Shown: piece by piece, positions 8,654 to 16,852 of the stretch
Layout: every line of letters begins with the position of its first letter
How positions within the stretch are numbered: position 1 is the first letter of the stretch
From: Pectinatus brassicae
GTDB taxonomy: Bacteria > Bacillota > Negativicutes > Selenomonadales > Selenomonadaceae
Length of the DNA stretch: 64,000 nucleotides
Reading direction: 5' to 3'
Assembly: GCF_014201835.1 (NCBI RefSeq)
Contig: NZ_JACHFH010000001.1
Span: 111,376 to 175,375 of the forward strand
Notes under the pieces: model-generated
Told to the model about the DNA's origin: nothing
The model's database searches: none
Seen by the model: only the letters and a program-made list of their open reading frames with translations
Position numbers and translations under genes: made by a program

Positions 8654-9346
8654 TTAATTTTTTTCTCTTTCTGCTCTTAATATTGCCTCTATCATTTCTT
8701 CAACACGAGCAGCAGGATCTGGCGCATTTAATATGCCACTCGTTGCCCCCGTACCATCTGCGCCAAGTTTTATAACATTATATACATCTTCAGGCGTAGT
8801 TATTCCTGAAGCAATCATTACCGCAATATTGGGATTTATTTCTTTTATTTTTTCCGTTGTTTTTAATATATAGCTATTATCAGCGACCTTCCCTGTACCA
8901 ATTAAATCCGTTGGCTCACATAATAAAATATCGGGATCTAGTTTGGCAATAGCTATCGCTTCCGTCAAAGAATCGGCGCAAACAATCGTAATTATATCTA
9001 ATTCTTTAGCACGCTTAATACATTTTGTAAGTTCTGCCATTGTCAAAGGATTTTCAGCGTGATTTAAAAATACCGCACCAGCACCAGCCGCCTGCAATGA
9101 CTCTGGTAATATATGTCCCATACCACGCCCCGGTTTTAATGCTTCCATATGCTGCGCTGTTACTATTAACGTATTAGTATTTTCTTTTATATAACGAATA
9201 TCAGTAAACGGACAGGTGAAAAAAATCTGCAAATTACTTTTTTTTGCTGTCCTGTCAACAGCTTTTGCCAACTCTAAGGATTTTATTCCATACAAATAAG
9301 ATTTTGGATTAACAACTAAAAAAGGACATTTAACTTTTGTCATCAT
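8654..9346 (-). CDS. triosephosphate isomerase family protein (archaeal-type, short)
   Basis: A 230-residue TIM-barrel isomerase. Visible are the NPK substrate-binding motif at the start, the catalytic histidine region LNHAE, the catalytic glutamate in CEPTDLIGTG, and the phosphate loops ASGITTPED and GATSG. Length and motifs resemble the short archaeal TpiA type rather than the 250-residue bacterial enzyme. Because the gene stands opposite a GntR regulator with operator-like palindromes also found at a class II aldolase, it is more likely a dedicated enzyme for a sugar-phosphate pathway (for example a tetrulose- or triose-phosphate isomerase) than the glycolytic enzyme. GGAGGAATT precedes tandem ATGs at 9346 and 9343. 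Confidence 0.82.
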   Translation of the reverse strand: MMTKVKCPFLVVNPKSYLYGIKSLELAKAVDRTAKKSNLQIFFTCPFTDIRYIKENTNTLIVTAQHMEALKPGRGMGHILPESLQAAGAGAVFLNHAENPLTMAELTKCIKRAKELDIITIVCADSLTEAIAIAKLDPDILLCEPTDLIGTGKVADNSYILKTTEKIKEINPNIAVMIASGITTPEDVYNVIKLGADGTGATSGILNAPDPAARVEEMIEAILRAEREKN

Positions 9347-9362
9347 AATTCCTCCATCATGT

Positions 9363-9375
9363 TTACCACTGGTTT
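9363..9375. promoter_or_regulatory. GntR operator candidate 1 (TTACCACTGGTTT)
   Basis: One of four copies of a TTACCAnTGGTAA-like palindrome. It lies downstream of the presumed start of transcription of the isomerase-like gene (minus-strand -10 TATAAT at 9400-9405). Confidence 0.65.
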
Positions 9376-9384
9376 AGATAAATA

Positions 9385-9397
9385 TTACCATAGGTAA
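9385..9397. promoter_or_regulatory. GntR operator candidate 2 (TTACCATAGGTAA)
   Basis: Second copy, 22 bases centre to centre from copy 1, overlapping the expected transcription start of the isomerase-like gene. The position fits repression. Confidence 0.65.
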
Positions 9398-9551
9398 AAA
9401 TTATATGCAATATGTTTTTATAATATTTTTTATTTTATTTAAATTCACTTTTTTCAAAGCATTTTTGTTAATATTGCTAATATCTGTTATTTATAATAGA
9501 ATAAAAACAATGTTTTTATTATCTACATTAAATCTTGGAGAATAATTATAT

Positions 9552-10277
9552 ATGGAAACTGAAAAAACAATGCCCTTACACGCAAAAATACAAAAAAAAC
9601 TATTGGATAATTTCGCTGAATTGGAATACTTTGCCCCCATACCCAGTGAACGAGAATTGTGCCAAAATTTTAACGTGAGCCGCCCGACTATCAGAAAAGC
9701 CTTAGAAAATCTGGAAAAAGATAATTTAATCACCCGTATCCAGGGGCGCGGCTCCTTTTATATTGGCAACAAAGTTCCAATTGATTATTCCAATGCCAAT
9801 AATCATGGGTTAGGCTTATTTCAAGTCCTTACCTCTGCTGGAAAAATTACCAAGAGTTCCGTATTACAGCAAGATATTGAAGTTCCCCATGCTGATATCG
9901 CCGCCTGCCTGAATCTTAAAGAAGATGAACTGGTATTTCATCTAAAACGCCTGCGTTATGTCAATAATGAGCTTTATTCATTATCCGATGATTACATTCC
10001 ACTTAATCTTTGTCCACAGCTAATGCAAACCGATTTTACCAATATTTCACTGTTTCGTATTTTGGAAAATAATAATATTATTCCTTTTAAAGAAGATAAG
10101 ACTATTGAAGTAAAAAAAGCCGATATACAAGAAGCAACCTATCTAAACTTACAAAAAAATGCTCCATTATCAGTTACCCGTATTATCACCTACGATAAGT
10201 CCGGCAATATCATTCAATATGCTACCGCCAAAGCAGATGCCTATAAAAGCCGTTTTAGAATCATTTCCACAATATAA
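9552..10277 (+). CDS. GntR/HutC-family transcriptional regulator
   Basis: 241 residues: an N-terminal winged helix-turn-helix (about 8-72, with PIPSERELCQNFNVSRPTIR and the QGRGSF wing) and a C-terminal UTRA ligand-binding domain (about 95-235). HutC-type regulators usually repress sugar or amino-acid catabolism and release DNA on binding a pathway metabolite, often a sugar phosphate. It is transcribed away from the isomerase-like gene and towards the aldolase gene. Matching palindromes in front of both suggest it controls them. GGAG ends 11 bases before the ATG. Confidence 0.92.
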   Translation: METEKTMPLHAKIQKKLLDNFAELEYFAPIPSERELCQNFNVSRPTIRKALENLEKDNLITRIQGRGSFYIGNKVPIDYSNANNHGLGLFQVLTSAGKITKSSVLQQDIEVPHADIAACLNLKEDELVFHLKRLRYVNNELYSLSDDYIPLNLCPQLMQTDFTNISLFRILENNNIIPFKEDKTIEVKKADIQEATYLNLQKNAPLSVTRIITYDKSGNIIQYATAKADAYKSRFRIISTI

Positions 10278-10322
10278 AAAAAGTGTGCTAGTAATTTTTC
10301 AACACACTTTTGTCTTTTTTAT
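10275..10322 (+). terminator. terminator after the GntR gene
   Basis: AAAAGTGTG pairs with CACACTTTT across a loop of about 15 bases and is followed by a T-rich tail. Confidence 0.75.
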
Positions 10323-10350
10323 TGACTTTTTACCATTGGTATTATATACT
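10322..10350 (+). promoter_or_regulatory. promoter of the aldolase gene with embedded operator
   Basis: TTGACT (10322-10327), 17-base spacer, TATACT (10345-10350). The palindrome TTACCATTGGTAT (10330-10342) fills the spacer, where a bound repressor would block RNA polymerase. Confidence 0.75.
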
Positions 10351-10364
10351 AATAAAAAAAATCA

Positions 10365-10377
10365 TTACCACTGGTTA
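10365..10377. promoter_or_regulatory. GntR operator candidate 4 (TTACCACTGGTTA)
   Basis: Fourth copy of the palindrome, 35 bases centre to centre from the spacer copy and just downstream of the expected transcription start of the aldolase gene. Confidence 0.65.
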
Positions 10378-10400
10378 AATAATTTTTAGGAGTAATGATT

Positions 10401-11234
10401 ATGTTAGTAAATTCAAAAGAAATATTACAAAAAGCGAAAAATGGTAATTACGGCGTAGTTGCCCCTGATTTTATCGACCTTGACTCAGCAAGAACCTTTG
10501 TCCAAGTTGCGGAAAAATTAAATACACCAATCCTACTGTCATTTGCCGAAGCCCACAAGCATGTTATTACTTTAGAAGAAGCAGCTGTTATCGGTAAAAT
10601 GGTTGCCAAGCAGGTAAATGTTCCAATTGCCCTGCATCTTGATCATGGTACTAACATCAATTATTTAAAAGATGCTATAAAATTGGGGTTCAGCTCTGTT
10701 ATGATTGATGCTTCCATGTATGACTTAACAGAAAATATCCGTATAACTAAAGAAATCGTAGCTTTAGCCCATGCTAATAATGTAACTGTTGAAGCTGAAA
10801 TAGGCCATGTTGGCGGCAATGAAGAAAATCCCAGTGCCGCCCAAGCTGAAGATTCTATCTATACTACTGTAGAAGAAGCCCGTGAATTTGTTAAACATAC
10901 CAATATTGATTCCCTAGCAGTTTCTATCGGCACAGCTCATGGTGTATATAAAAACAATAAAAATCCGGTGCTTAATTTTGAACGCTTACATGAATTAGCC
11001 GCTGCTATTACTATTCCACTTGTTTTACATGGTAGCTCTGGTACCGGTGAAGAAAATTTAAAAAGATGCGTAAACGAAGGTATTTCCAAAGTCAATATCT
11101 TTACTGATTTTCTTGTCAGTGCTATGAAAGAAATAAAAGAAAATCCCGCAAAAGATTATTTAGAATTAAAAAAATCAGCTAATCTTGGCATGGAAAAAAT
11201 GCTTACTTATTATATAAATCTCTTATCAAAATAA
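10401..11234 (+). CDS. class II fructose/tagatose-bisphosphate aldolase family enzyme
   Basis: A 277-residue zinc-dependent aldolase of the FbaA/GatY/KbaY type, which cleaves ketose 1,6-bisphosphates into dihydroxyacetone phosphate and an aldehyde. Zinc ligands and active-site motifs are in place: HLDHG, EAEIGHVGG, GTAHG and LHGSSGTG. The ATG at 10401 is eight bases from AGGAG; the in-frame ATG at 10395 is too close. It has its own promoter with a GntR-type operator in the spacer. Together with the divergent isomerase homologue it would complete the lower part of a sugar-phosphate route; the substrate is not determinable here. Confidence 0.9.
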   Translation: MLVNSKEILQKAKNGNYGVVAPDFIDLDSARTFVQVAEKLNTPILLSFAEAHKHVITLEEAAVIGKMVAKQVNVPIALHLDHGTNINYLKDAIKLGFSSVMIDASMYDLTENIRITKEIVALAHANNVTVEAEIGHVGGNEENPSAAQAEDSIYTTVEEAREFVKHTNIDSLAVSIGTAHGVYKNNKNPVLNFERLHELAAAITIPLVLHGSSGTGEENLKRCVNEGISKVNIFTDFLVSAMKEIKENPAKDYLELKKSANLGMEKMLTYYINLLSK

Positions 11235-11261
11235 CTAAATAAAATATTTTAACGCTTAAAT

Positions 11262-11312
11262 TCCCCCATAAATTACAATTGAAAAGCTAATTTATGGGGA
11301 AGTTTTTTATAT
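11262..11312 (+). terminator. terminator after the aldolase gene
   Basis: A 12-bp stem (CCCCATAAATTA with TAATTTATGGGG) followed by a T run. Confidence 0.88.
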
Positions 11313-11318
11313 TTTTAT

Positions 11319-11354
11319 TTGACATATAAATATTTGTATGTTACAACTATACAA
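11319..11354 (+). promoter_or_regulatory. marR promoter overlapped by an inverted repeat
   Basis: TTGACA (11319-11324), 17-base spacer and TACAAC (11342-11347). TTGTAT (11334-11339) and ATACAA (11349-11354) form a perfect inverted repeat around the -10 box. The same half-sites occur as TTGTATGATACAA before the next gene, which points to autoregulation. Confidence 0.55.
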
Positions 11355-11357
11355 GAG

Positions 11358-11822
11358 GTGAGAGTTATTATCAGTAGTGAAGAAAAATACCAGCGATGTG
11401 TACAAGATATTGGCGTATTACTGCGTAAGACTGTACGTACTTTTCAAATGCTGGAGCGCGAACAAATCAGAACGCACGGCCTAACTAATTCCCAGTGTTA
11501 TATATTGCTGGAATTATATAAGTTCAAGACTTTATCTATTAATGAAATAAGCCAGCATCTGCATTTAAATATCAGTACCATCACTCGGATAATGAATAAT
11601 CTTGTACGCGATAAATTAATTATCCGTACTAAAGCCGACTATGATAAACGAATAGTAGAAGCAAAACTCACTGACAGCGGTCTTGCTGCTGCACAGCTAT
11701 TGCAAAAAGATATAGAAAACTATTACAAAAAAGTCATCACTAATCTCCCTAAAGGCCATGTTAGGGAAGTAATGAACTCGTTTGAATTATTGGTAGAGGC
11801 TTTATCTAAGGCCAGTCAATAA
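11358..11822 (+). CDS. MarR-family transcriptional regulator
   Basis: A winged helix-turn-helix regulator of about 150 residues, with the recognition region LSINEISQHLHLNISTITRI and the wing DYDKRIVEAKLTDSG. MarR proteins usually repress their own gene and neighbours and respond to small ligands. The start is uncertain: the TTG at 11319 is the -35 box of the promoter, so it cannot be used. An in-frame GTG at 11358 lies inside the best ribosome site (GAGGTG). ATT at 11367 or ATC at 11370 would be correctly spaced but unusual. Confidence 0.85.
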   Translation: MRVIISSEEKYQRCVQDIGVLLRKTVRTFQMLEREQIRTHGLTNSQCYILLELYKFKTLSINEISQHLHLNISTITRIMNNLVRDKLIIRTKADYDKRIVEAKLTDSGLAAAQLLQKDIENYYKKVITNLPKGHVREVMNSFELLVEALSKASQ

Positions 11823-11853
11823 TCACTGTTATCTCATTAACCACCACTTTTAC

Positions 11854-11866
11854 TTGTATGATACAA
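11854..11866. promoter_or_regulatory. MarR operator candidate TTGTATGATACAA
   Basis: Perfect 6-1-6 inverted repeat, 24 bases before the aminotransferase start. Its half-sites match the repeat over the marR promoter. Confidence 0.55.
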
Positions 11867-11889
11867 ATAATTATAAAGGAGTTTTTTTC

Positions 11890-13128
11890 ATGCAAAATGA
11901 TTTTATCCAAGAAGCTTTCGCTGACCGTATCGGCGGCAATAAATTTGGTAAGGGTACCGTTTTATATAAATTCGAAAAAATAAAACGTGCTAAACGAGAA
12001 GCCCATGCTAAAAACCCCAATCTACCATTAATTGATTTAGGCGTCGGTGAACCAGACTGGAAAGCAGATGATACTGTTGTTGAAGTTCTTTATGAACAGG
12101 CTAAACTTAAAGAAAACCGCTTTTATACCGATAATGGTCTGCAGGAATTTAAAGATGCTGCCACTAAATATATGTCTGACGTATTTAATGTCGACGGCCT
12201 TGATCCAGTAAACGAAATCAACCATGGTATTGGTTCCAAGCCAATACTTGCTCTTTTGCCACAAGCATTTATTAATCCAGGCGATATCACCATTATGACC
12301 GTACCAGGCTATCCTGTCATGGGCAGCGCTACTAAAGGTCTAGGCGGTGAAGTTGTCAATCTGCCGCTTTTACCAGAAAATAATTTTCTGCCTAATCTTG
12401 ATTCCTTAACTGAAGAACAGTGCCAAAAAGCCAAATTATTATATTTAAACTATCCTAATAATCCTACCGGTGCCGTGGCCACCAAAGAATTTTTCGAAAA
12501 AGTCGTAGTCTTTGCCAAAAAACATAATATCATTGTCGTATCTGATGCCGCTTATGCTGCCCTTACCTTTGATGGTGAAAAACCATTGAGCTTCTTATCT
12601 ATTGAAGGTGCTAAAGATATCGGCGTAGAAATTCATTCGCTATCCAAGGCCTTTAATATGACTGGCTGGCGATTAGCTTTTATCTGCGGCAATGAAAAAG
12701 TAATAAAAGGCTTCGCTGCCGTAAAAGACAATAATGATTCCGGTCAATTTGCTGCTATTCAAAAAGCTGGTATCTATTGCTTTAACCATCCTGAAATCAC
12801 TGAAAAAACTGCCTTAAAATATTCCCGTCGTCATAATTTACTGGTAACAGCATTAAAAGAACTTGGCTTTGCTGCCCAAAAACCTAAAGCCTCTTTCTAT
12901 ATCTATGTGAAAATTCCCCAAGGAACTAAAAGTGGCATAAAATTTACATCAGCTGAAGATTTTTGTGAGTTTTTAATTAAACAGCAGCTTATTTCCACTG
13001 TACCATGGGATGATGCCGGTCCTTATGTACGTATGTCAGTGACTTTTGAAGCTGATACTGAACAGGATGAAATGGCTATTATTAAGGAAATAAAACATCG
13101 TCTAAGCAATATCGAATTTATTTTTTAA
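11890..13128 (+). CDS. PLP-dependent class I/II aminotransferase, DapL-like
   Basis: A 412-residue fold-type I aminotransferase. Motifs: LIDLGVGEPDW at the start, YPNNPTGA, the pyridoxal-phosphate lysine in SLSKAFNMTGWR and the C-terminal YVRMSVTF arginine that binds the substrate carboxylate. The overall pattern resembles proteins annotated as LL-diaminopimelate aminotransferase, which would serve lysine and cell-wall synthesis; a catabolic role under MarR control is also possible. The ATG at 11890 is eight bases after AAGGAG. The flavin-binding gene follows 13 bp downstream, so the two are probably one operon. Confidence 0.85.
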   Translation: MQNDFIQEAFADRIGGNKFGKGTVLYKFEKIKRAKREAHAKNPNLPLIDLGVGEPDWKADDTVVEVLYEQAKLKENRFYTDNGLQEFKDAATKYMSDVFNVDGLDPVNEINHGIGSKPILALLPQAFINPGDITIMTVPGYPVMGSATKGLGGEVVNLPLLPENNFLPNLDSLTEEQCQKAKLLYLNYPNNPTGAVATKEFFEKVVVFAKKHNIIVVSDAAYAALTFDGEKPLSFLSIEGAKDIGVEIHSLSKAFNMTGWRLAFICGNEKVIKGFAAVKDNNDSGQFAAIQKAGIYCFNHPEITEKTALKYSRRHNLLVTALKELGFAAQKPKASFYIYVKIPQGTKSGIKFTSAEDFCEFLIKQQLISTVPWDDAGPYVRMSVTFEADTEQDEMAIIKEIKHRLSNIEFIF

Positions 13129-13141
13129 GGAGCGTCATATA

Positions 13142-13612
13142 ATGATAAAAGAAATGCGCCGCAAAGACCGTCAAATGTCTGATGACAATACGAAATCCGT
13201 ACTACATAACGCTTTATATGGAACCTTATCAACCAGTAACAATGAAAATATTCCTTATGGCGTTCCTATCAGTTTTGCCTATGATGGCACTGATAATATT
13301 TATCTGCATTGTGCGGCTGAGGGTATGAAATTAGATAATATCAAAGTAAATTCCAATGTCTGCTTCTCTACCGTAGAAAGTGCTGCAACTGATGCCGCTA
13401 AATTTACCAGTCAGTTTAAATCCGCTATAGCTTTTGGCACAATATCAGTCTTAACGGATATTCCCGAAAAAAAAGCAGCGCTGACTCTTTTAATAAAAAA
13501 ATACAGTCCTGAATTTTATGACAAGGGCATGGGCTATATTGAAAAAGCCTGTGAAAAAACCACTGTCTTAAAAATAAAAATTTCTACTATGACCGGCAAA
13601 GAACATAAGTAA
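13142..13612 (+). CDS. pyridoxamine 5'-phosphate oxidase-like flavoprotein (NimA-like)
   Basis: A 156-residue split-barrel FMN-binding protein. The MRRKDRQM start, GTLSTSNNENIPYGVPISF and FKSAIAFGTISVL are typical of the PPOx family branch that includes nitroimidazole-resistance NimA proteins. Such proteins bind FMN or heme and reduce small molecules; the real substrate is unknown. AGGAG precedes the ATG by ten bases. It follows the aminotransferase after 13 bp and is closed by a strong terminator. Confidence 0.85.
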   Translation: MIKEMRRKDRQMSDDNTKSVLHNALYGTLSTSNNENIPYGVPISFAYDGTDNIYLHCAAEGMKLDNIKVNSNVCFSTVESAATDAAKFTSQFKSAIAFGTISVLTDIPEKKAALTLLIKKYSPEFYDKGMGYIEKACEKTTVLKIKISTMTGKEHK

Positions 13613-13650
13613 AACAAAACACCATCGGAATTTTTCCGATGGTGTTTTGT
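13613..13650. terminator. bidirectional terminator
   Basis: AACACCATCGGA pairs with TCCGATGGTGTT, flanked by A and T runs. It lies between convergent genes ending at 13612 and 13654. Confidence 0.88.
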
Positions 13651-13653
13651 TTA

Positions 13654-14970
13654 TTAATGAAAAGATACCGCTGATGTCAATGCCGCGGCAAAGCTATTAC
13701 CGCTAGATAAATGCAGTGATAAATCACTGACAACTACGCGCAATATACGCTGTTTGCTGTAACTGCCATCACTGACTCTTGTATAACTGCCCAAGGCATG
13801 GATTATATATGGTGTCCCATTAATATTGCCTAAATACAGCATGGTATGCCCATCCATATACAAAGCGTCACCCGGCTTGCAGTTATCAAGTATATTTTGA
13901 TAAATCTGCGCTTCGTTTAGTCCCGAAAAATCATAATGTCTACCATAAGTCTGTTCCTGTTCATCGGCATTACGCGGCAGGTAAATACCTACTGTACGAT
14001 AAATATTAGCAATAAAACTCGAGCAGTCCACGCTGTTTTTGAGTCCGCCCCAGCCATAGGGTTCGCCATAATATTTAAAGGCTTCAGCAATTATATTATT
14101 GCGCGTATACGGCAAAAACCCTTCATGCAAATTATCATCCAGCGTAATATCAATATTATTTTCCTGCAAATAGCCATAATCATCACGCTGCGGTACAATC
14201 ACTCTATAAATATTGCCTTTTTTCTGTGTGAATACTATTTTACTGCCCATTTGATAAAATATATTTTCTCCACTATTGGGCAATGTATATGATTTACCTG
14301 TTACTACTAAAAAATTCTCCGGCTGTACATAATTAAGCCACTTGTTTCTATCCTGTACAATAGCTACATTCGCACTGGCAATCCAGCCACGATAATTATA
14401 CATCTGTATATAATAAAAGTTATTATCAGTACTTGTATTTAATATTATTACCGGCTCATTAGCATCTGCGACCGTTTCTTGAAACATATCGAACTGACTG
14501 GCATATGGCACGGAAAAAACCGGACTCAATGTTGGCATTGTTCTTATATTGCTATGTTTTACAACTATACCCATTAATAAATTTTGCGTTTGCGGTAAAT
14601 TAGCCAAATTCATTTTTTCCAATAGCTCATTTTTTTCATTGGCAGACAATAATTGGCCATTTTCATCATAAGAATTATTGGGAAAAACAGCTGATGCTTG
14701 TGCCATATTTTTAATATCTGCGCGGCTCATCGTCAGTGGATAATTTTTTAAATCAGCCATGCTGCTCGTTTTTTTTATAATTGATGTATTAAATGCCGTT
14801 TTTTCTGTGTCATTTAACACTATATTTTTACCGTCTGACATTTTATCCTGCCAAAATTGTGCACTGCATAATGGCGGATAATTAGTAATGCCATTGGCCA
14901 TCGCAATTTGTGTAAAGGCAGCTGCTAAAAAACATATCATTACAATTGTTATACTTAATTTTTTTTTCAT
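13654..14970 (-). CDS. secreted SH3-domain NlpC/P60 peptidoglycan hydrolase
   Basis: A 438-residue exported protein. Signal peptide at residues 1-25, an N-terminal region and SH3-like modules (KHSNIRTMPTLSP), then an NlpC/P60 cysteine peptidase with catalytic Cys in NSVDCSSFIANIYR and the histidine in DGHTMLYLG. These enzymes cut stem peptides of peptidoglycan, commonly the gamma-D-Glu-diaminopimelate bond. The domain order (two SH3 modules then NlpC) matches the YkfC/Spr-like class that recycles or trims the wall. The start at 14970 is six bases after AAGGA; the upstream TTG at 14991 lies in the preceding hairpin. Confidence 0.9.
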   Translation of the reverse strand: MKKKLSITIVMICFLAAAFTQIAMANGITNYPPLCSAQFWQDKMSDGKNIVLNDTEKTAFNTSIIKKTSSMADLKNYPLTMSRADIKNMAQASAVFPNNSYDENGQLLSANEKNELLEKMNLANLPQTQNLLMGIVVKHSNIRTMPTLSPVFSVPYASQFDMFQETVADANEPVIILNTSTDNNFYYIQMYNYRGWIASANVAIVQDRNKWLNYVQPENFLVVTGKSYTLPNSGENIFYQMGSKIVFTQKKGNIYRVIVPQRDDYGYLQENNIDITLDDNLHEGFLPYTRNNIIAEAFKYYGEPYGWGGLKNSVDCSSFIANIYRTVGIYLPRNADEQEQTYGRHYDFSGLNEAQIYQNILDNCKPGDALYMDGHTMLYLGNINGTPYIIHALGSYTRVSDGSYSKQRILRVVVSDLSLHLSSGNSFAAALTSAVSFH

Positions 14971-14990
14971 ATCTAATCCTTTCTTAAGCA

Positions 14991-15028
14991 AAATTGGAAG
15001 AACTATATCAGTTCTTCCAATTTTTTAT
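14991..15028 (-). terminator. terminator-like hairpin between trpS and the NlpC gene
   Basis: AATTGGAAGAACT pairs with AGTTCTTCCAATT across a five-base loop. The T run on the minus strand is short (four bases), so readthrough into the NlpC gene is possible. Confidence 0.7.
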
Positions 15029-15034
15029 TAATCA

Positions 15035-16123
15035 TTATTTATTTTGAAATTTCTTCGCCTGTTCGGCAATTAATGCCGCATCGTCGAAATAATTTATACG
15101 CATAGCGTCTTTTACAGCAGCCAAAGTCTGTGCCGCTACAGCCTCAGCTTTACGCGTACCTTCCTGCAGCATTTTATATACTGCAGGAATATCTTTTTCA
15201 AATTCTGTGCGACGCTTCTTAATTGGCTCTAAATATTCCATAAGAATTGCATATAAAAATTTCTTAACCTTAACATCACCTAAGCCACCGCGTTGATAAT
15301 GCGCTTTAAGCTCATCAAGATTATTATAGTCAGGCAAGTATTTGCTAAAATGTTCTGGCTGACAAAAAGCATCAAGATATGTAAATACGGTATTCCCTTC
15401 AATTTTGCCAGGATCAGCAACACGAATATGCTCAGGATCAGTATACATATTCATTACTTTTTTCTTGATTTCATCAGCTGTTTCCGATAAATAAATGCAG
15501 TTATCAAGTGATTTACTCATCTTAGCCTTGCCGTCAAGTCCCGGCAAACGCAGACAAGCCTCATTACTTGGCAGTAAGATATCGGGCTCAGTAAGTGCTT
15601 CACCGTAGGTTATGTTAAATTTACGAACAATTTCCCTGGTCTGCTCAATCATAGGCATCTGGTCTTCGCCAACTGGTACAGTTGTTGCCTGAAAAGCAGT
15701 TATATCAGCTGCCTGACTGATAGGATATGTAAAAAAACCAACCGGGATACTGGCTTCAAAATTTCTTGCCTGAATTTCCGCTTTTACCGTGGGATTTCTC
15801 TGTAAACGTGATACTGTAACAAGATTCATATAGTAAAAACTCAGCTCACATAATTGTGGTATCTGTGACTGGATAAAAATAATTGATTTTTCTGGGTCAA
15901 GTCCACAAGCTAAATAATCAAGTGCTACCTCAATAATATTTTGCCGCACTTTTTCTGGATTATCGGCATTATCGGTTAATGCCTGAGCATCAGCTATCAT
16001 TATAAATATTTTATCAAATTCACCTGAATTTTGTAATTTTACACGTTCGCGTAAAGAGCCGACATAATGACCTATATGCAGTCTGCCCGTTGGTCGGTCA
16101 CCCGTTAATATAATTTTTGCCAT
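15035..16123 (-). CDS. trpS: tryptophanyl-tRNA synthetase
   Basis: 362 residues, a class I aminoacyl-tRNA synthetase that charges tRNA-Trp. The HIGH-type motif [10 protein letters not shown] is at residues 13-22 and the KMSKS loop is [10 protein letters not shown]. Other family marks are [12 protein letters not shown] and [14 protein letters not shown]. It appears monocistronic, with hairpins on both sides. I looked for a tryptophan T-box in the 270-base leader and found no T-box core sequence. Confidence 0.97.
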   Translation of the reverse strand: MAKIILTGDRPTGRLHIGHYVGSLRERVKLQNSGEFDKIFIMIADAQALTDNADNPEKVRQNIIEVALDYLACGLDPEKSIIFIQSQIPQLCELSFYYMNLVTVSRLQRNPTVKAEIQARNFEASIPVGFFTYPISQAADITAFQATTVPVGEDQMPMIEQTREIVRKFNITYGEALTEPDILLPSNEACLRLPGLDGKAKMSKSLDNCIYLSETADEIKKKVMNMYTDPEHIRVADPGKIEGNTVFTYLDAFCQPEHFSKYLPDYNNLDELKAHYQRGGLGDVKVKKFLYAILMEYLEPIKKRRTEFEKDIPAVYKMLQEGTRKAEAVAAQTLAAVKDAMRINYFDDAALIAEQAKKFQNK

Positions 16124-16307
16124 TTATATTCCTCCATCTCATCCCTGTATACTATATTATACAAGGCAGTTTTTCTTCTATCAATGCAATATCTATTATT
16201 ATAACAGTTTTTCCCTCGCTTTACATACTTTATTAAAATTATGATAATCAAGCTACCATTAAGATGCTGCCTCATAATTGCAACGTTTTCAACACAAGCA
16301 AAATACC

Positions 16308-16338
16308 TTATAAAATTTTAATTTTATAAGGTATCAAT
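16308..16338 (-). terminator. AT-rich hairpin after the lrp gene
   Basis: ACCTTATAAAAT pairs with ATTTTATAAGGT in the 270-base gap between lrp and trpS. The tail is only moderately T-rich. The rest of this gap contains weak TATAAT-like sequences but no clear riboswitch or gene. Confidence 0.55.
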
Positions 16339-16393
16339 TATACATCCATATATAATTTATTTAAAACACATCCATTATTTACAACTAAATATT

Positions 16394-16840
16394 TTATTCT
16401 GATAAGACCGACACATTATCAATTATATTGGACAATACTACAAGATTTGATGTTTTTACAAGACCAGGATTATTTTTAATGCGTGCCAGTAATGCCTTTA
16501 AAGTGCGGGCATCCTCTGTTACTATTTTCAAATAATAGTCATACTCACCGGTAATATAATAACACTCATTTATCTCATTTTCAGTCTTGGCATATTCAGC
16601 AAATTCTTCACCATTATGGGTATTATCAAACCGCAAAAACATCAATGCCGTTAAATTTTTATTTACCTTTTCCGGATCAATAACCACTGTGTACTGTTTA
16701 ATAACACCTGATGTTTCCAGTTTACGCAAGCGCTCACTAGCAGCCGGCATTGATAATGAAATAGCTGCACTCAAATCCGAAATTGTCATACGGGCATTTT
16801 TCTGCAAATTTTTTAATATTGCTCTATCTGTCTTATCCAT
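16394..16840 (-). CDS. Lrp/AsnC-family transcriptional regulator
   Basis: 148 residues: N-terminal helix-turn-helix (MTISDLSAAISLSMPAASERLRKLE) and C-terminal RAM/ligand domain with the YYITGEYDYYLKI signature. Lrp-type proteins sense amino acids or related metabolites. The ATG at 16840 follows AAGGGTG; the GTG three codons earlier lies inside that ribosome site. It begins only 12 bp after nifV(alpha), so it is very likely the last gene of the nif transcription unit, which suggests feedback from amino-acid supply or homocitrate-related metabolites on nitrogen fixation. Direct target genes cannot be read from sequence. Confidence 0.9.
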   Translation of the reverse strand: MDKTDRAILKNLQKNARMTISDLSAAISLSMPAASERLRKLETSGVIKQYTVVIDPEKVNKNLTALMFLRFDNTHNGEEFAEYAKTENEINECYYITGEYDYYLKIVTEDARTLKALLARIKNNPGLVKTSNLVVLSNIIDNVSVLSE

Positions 16841-16852
16841 TTTGTTCACCCT

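Noticed and set aside
16124..16393. Tryptophan T-box upstream of trpS
   Set aside because: No T-box core sequence and no terminator-antiterminator pair with the right spacing.
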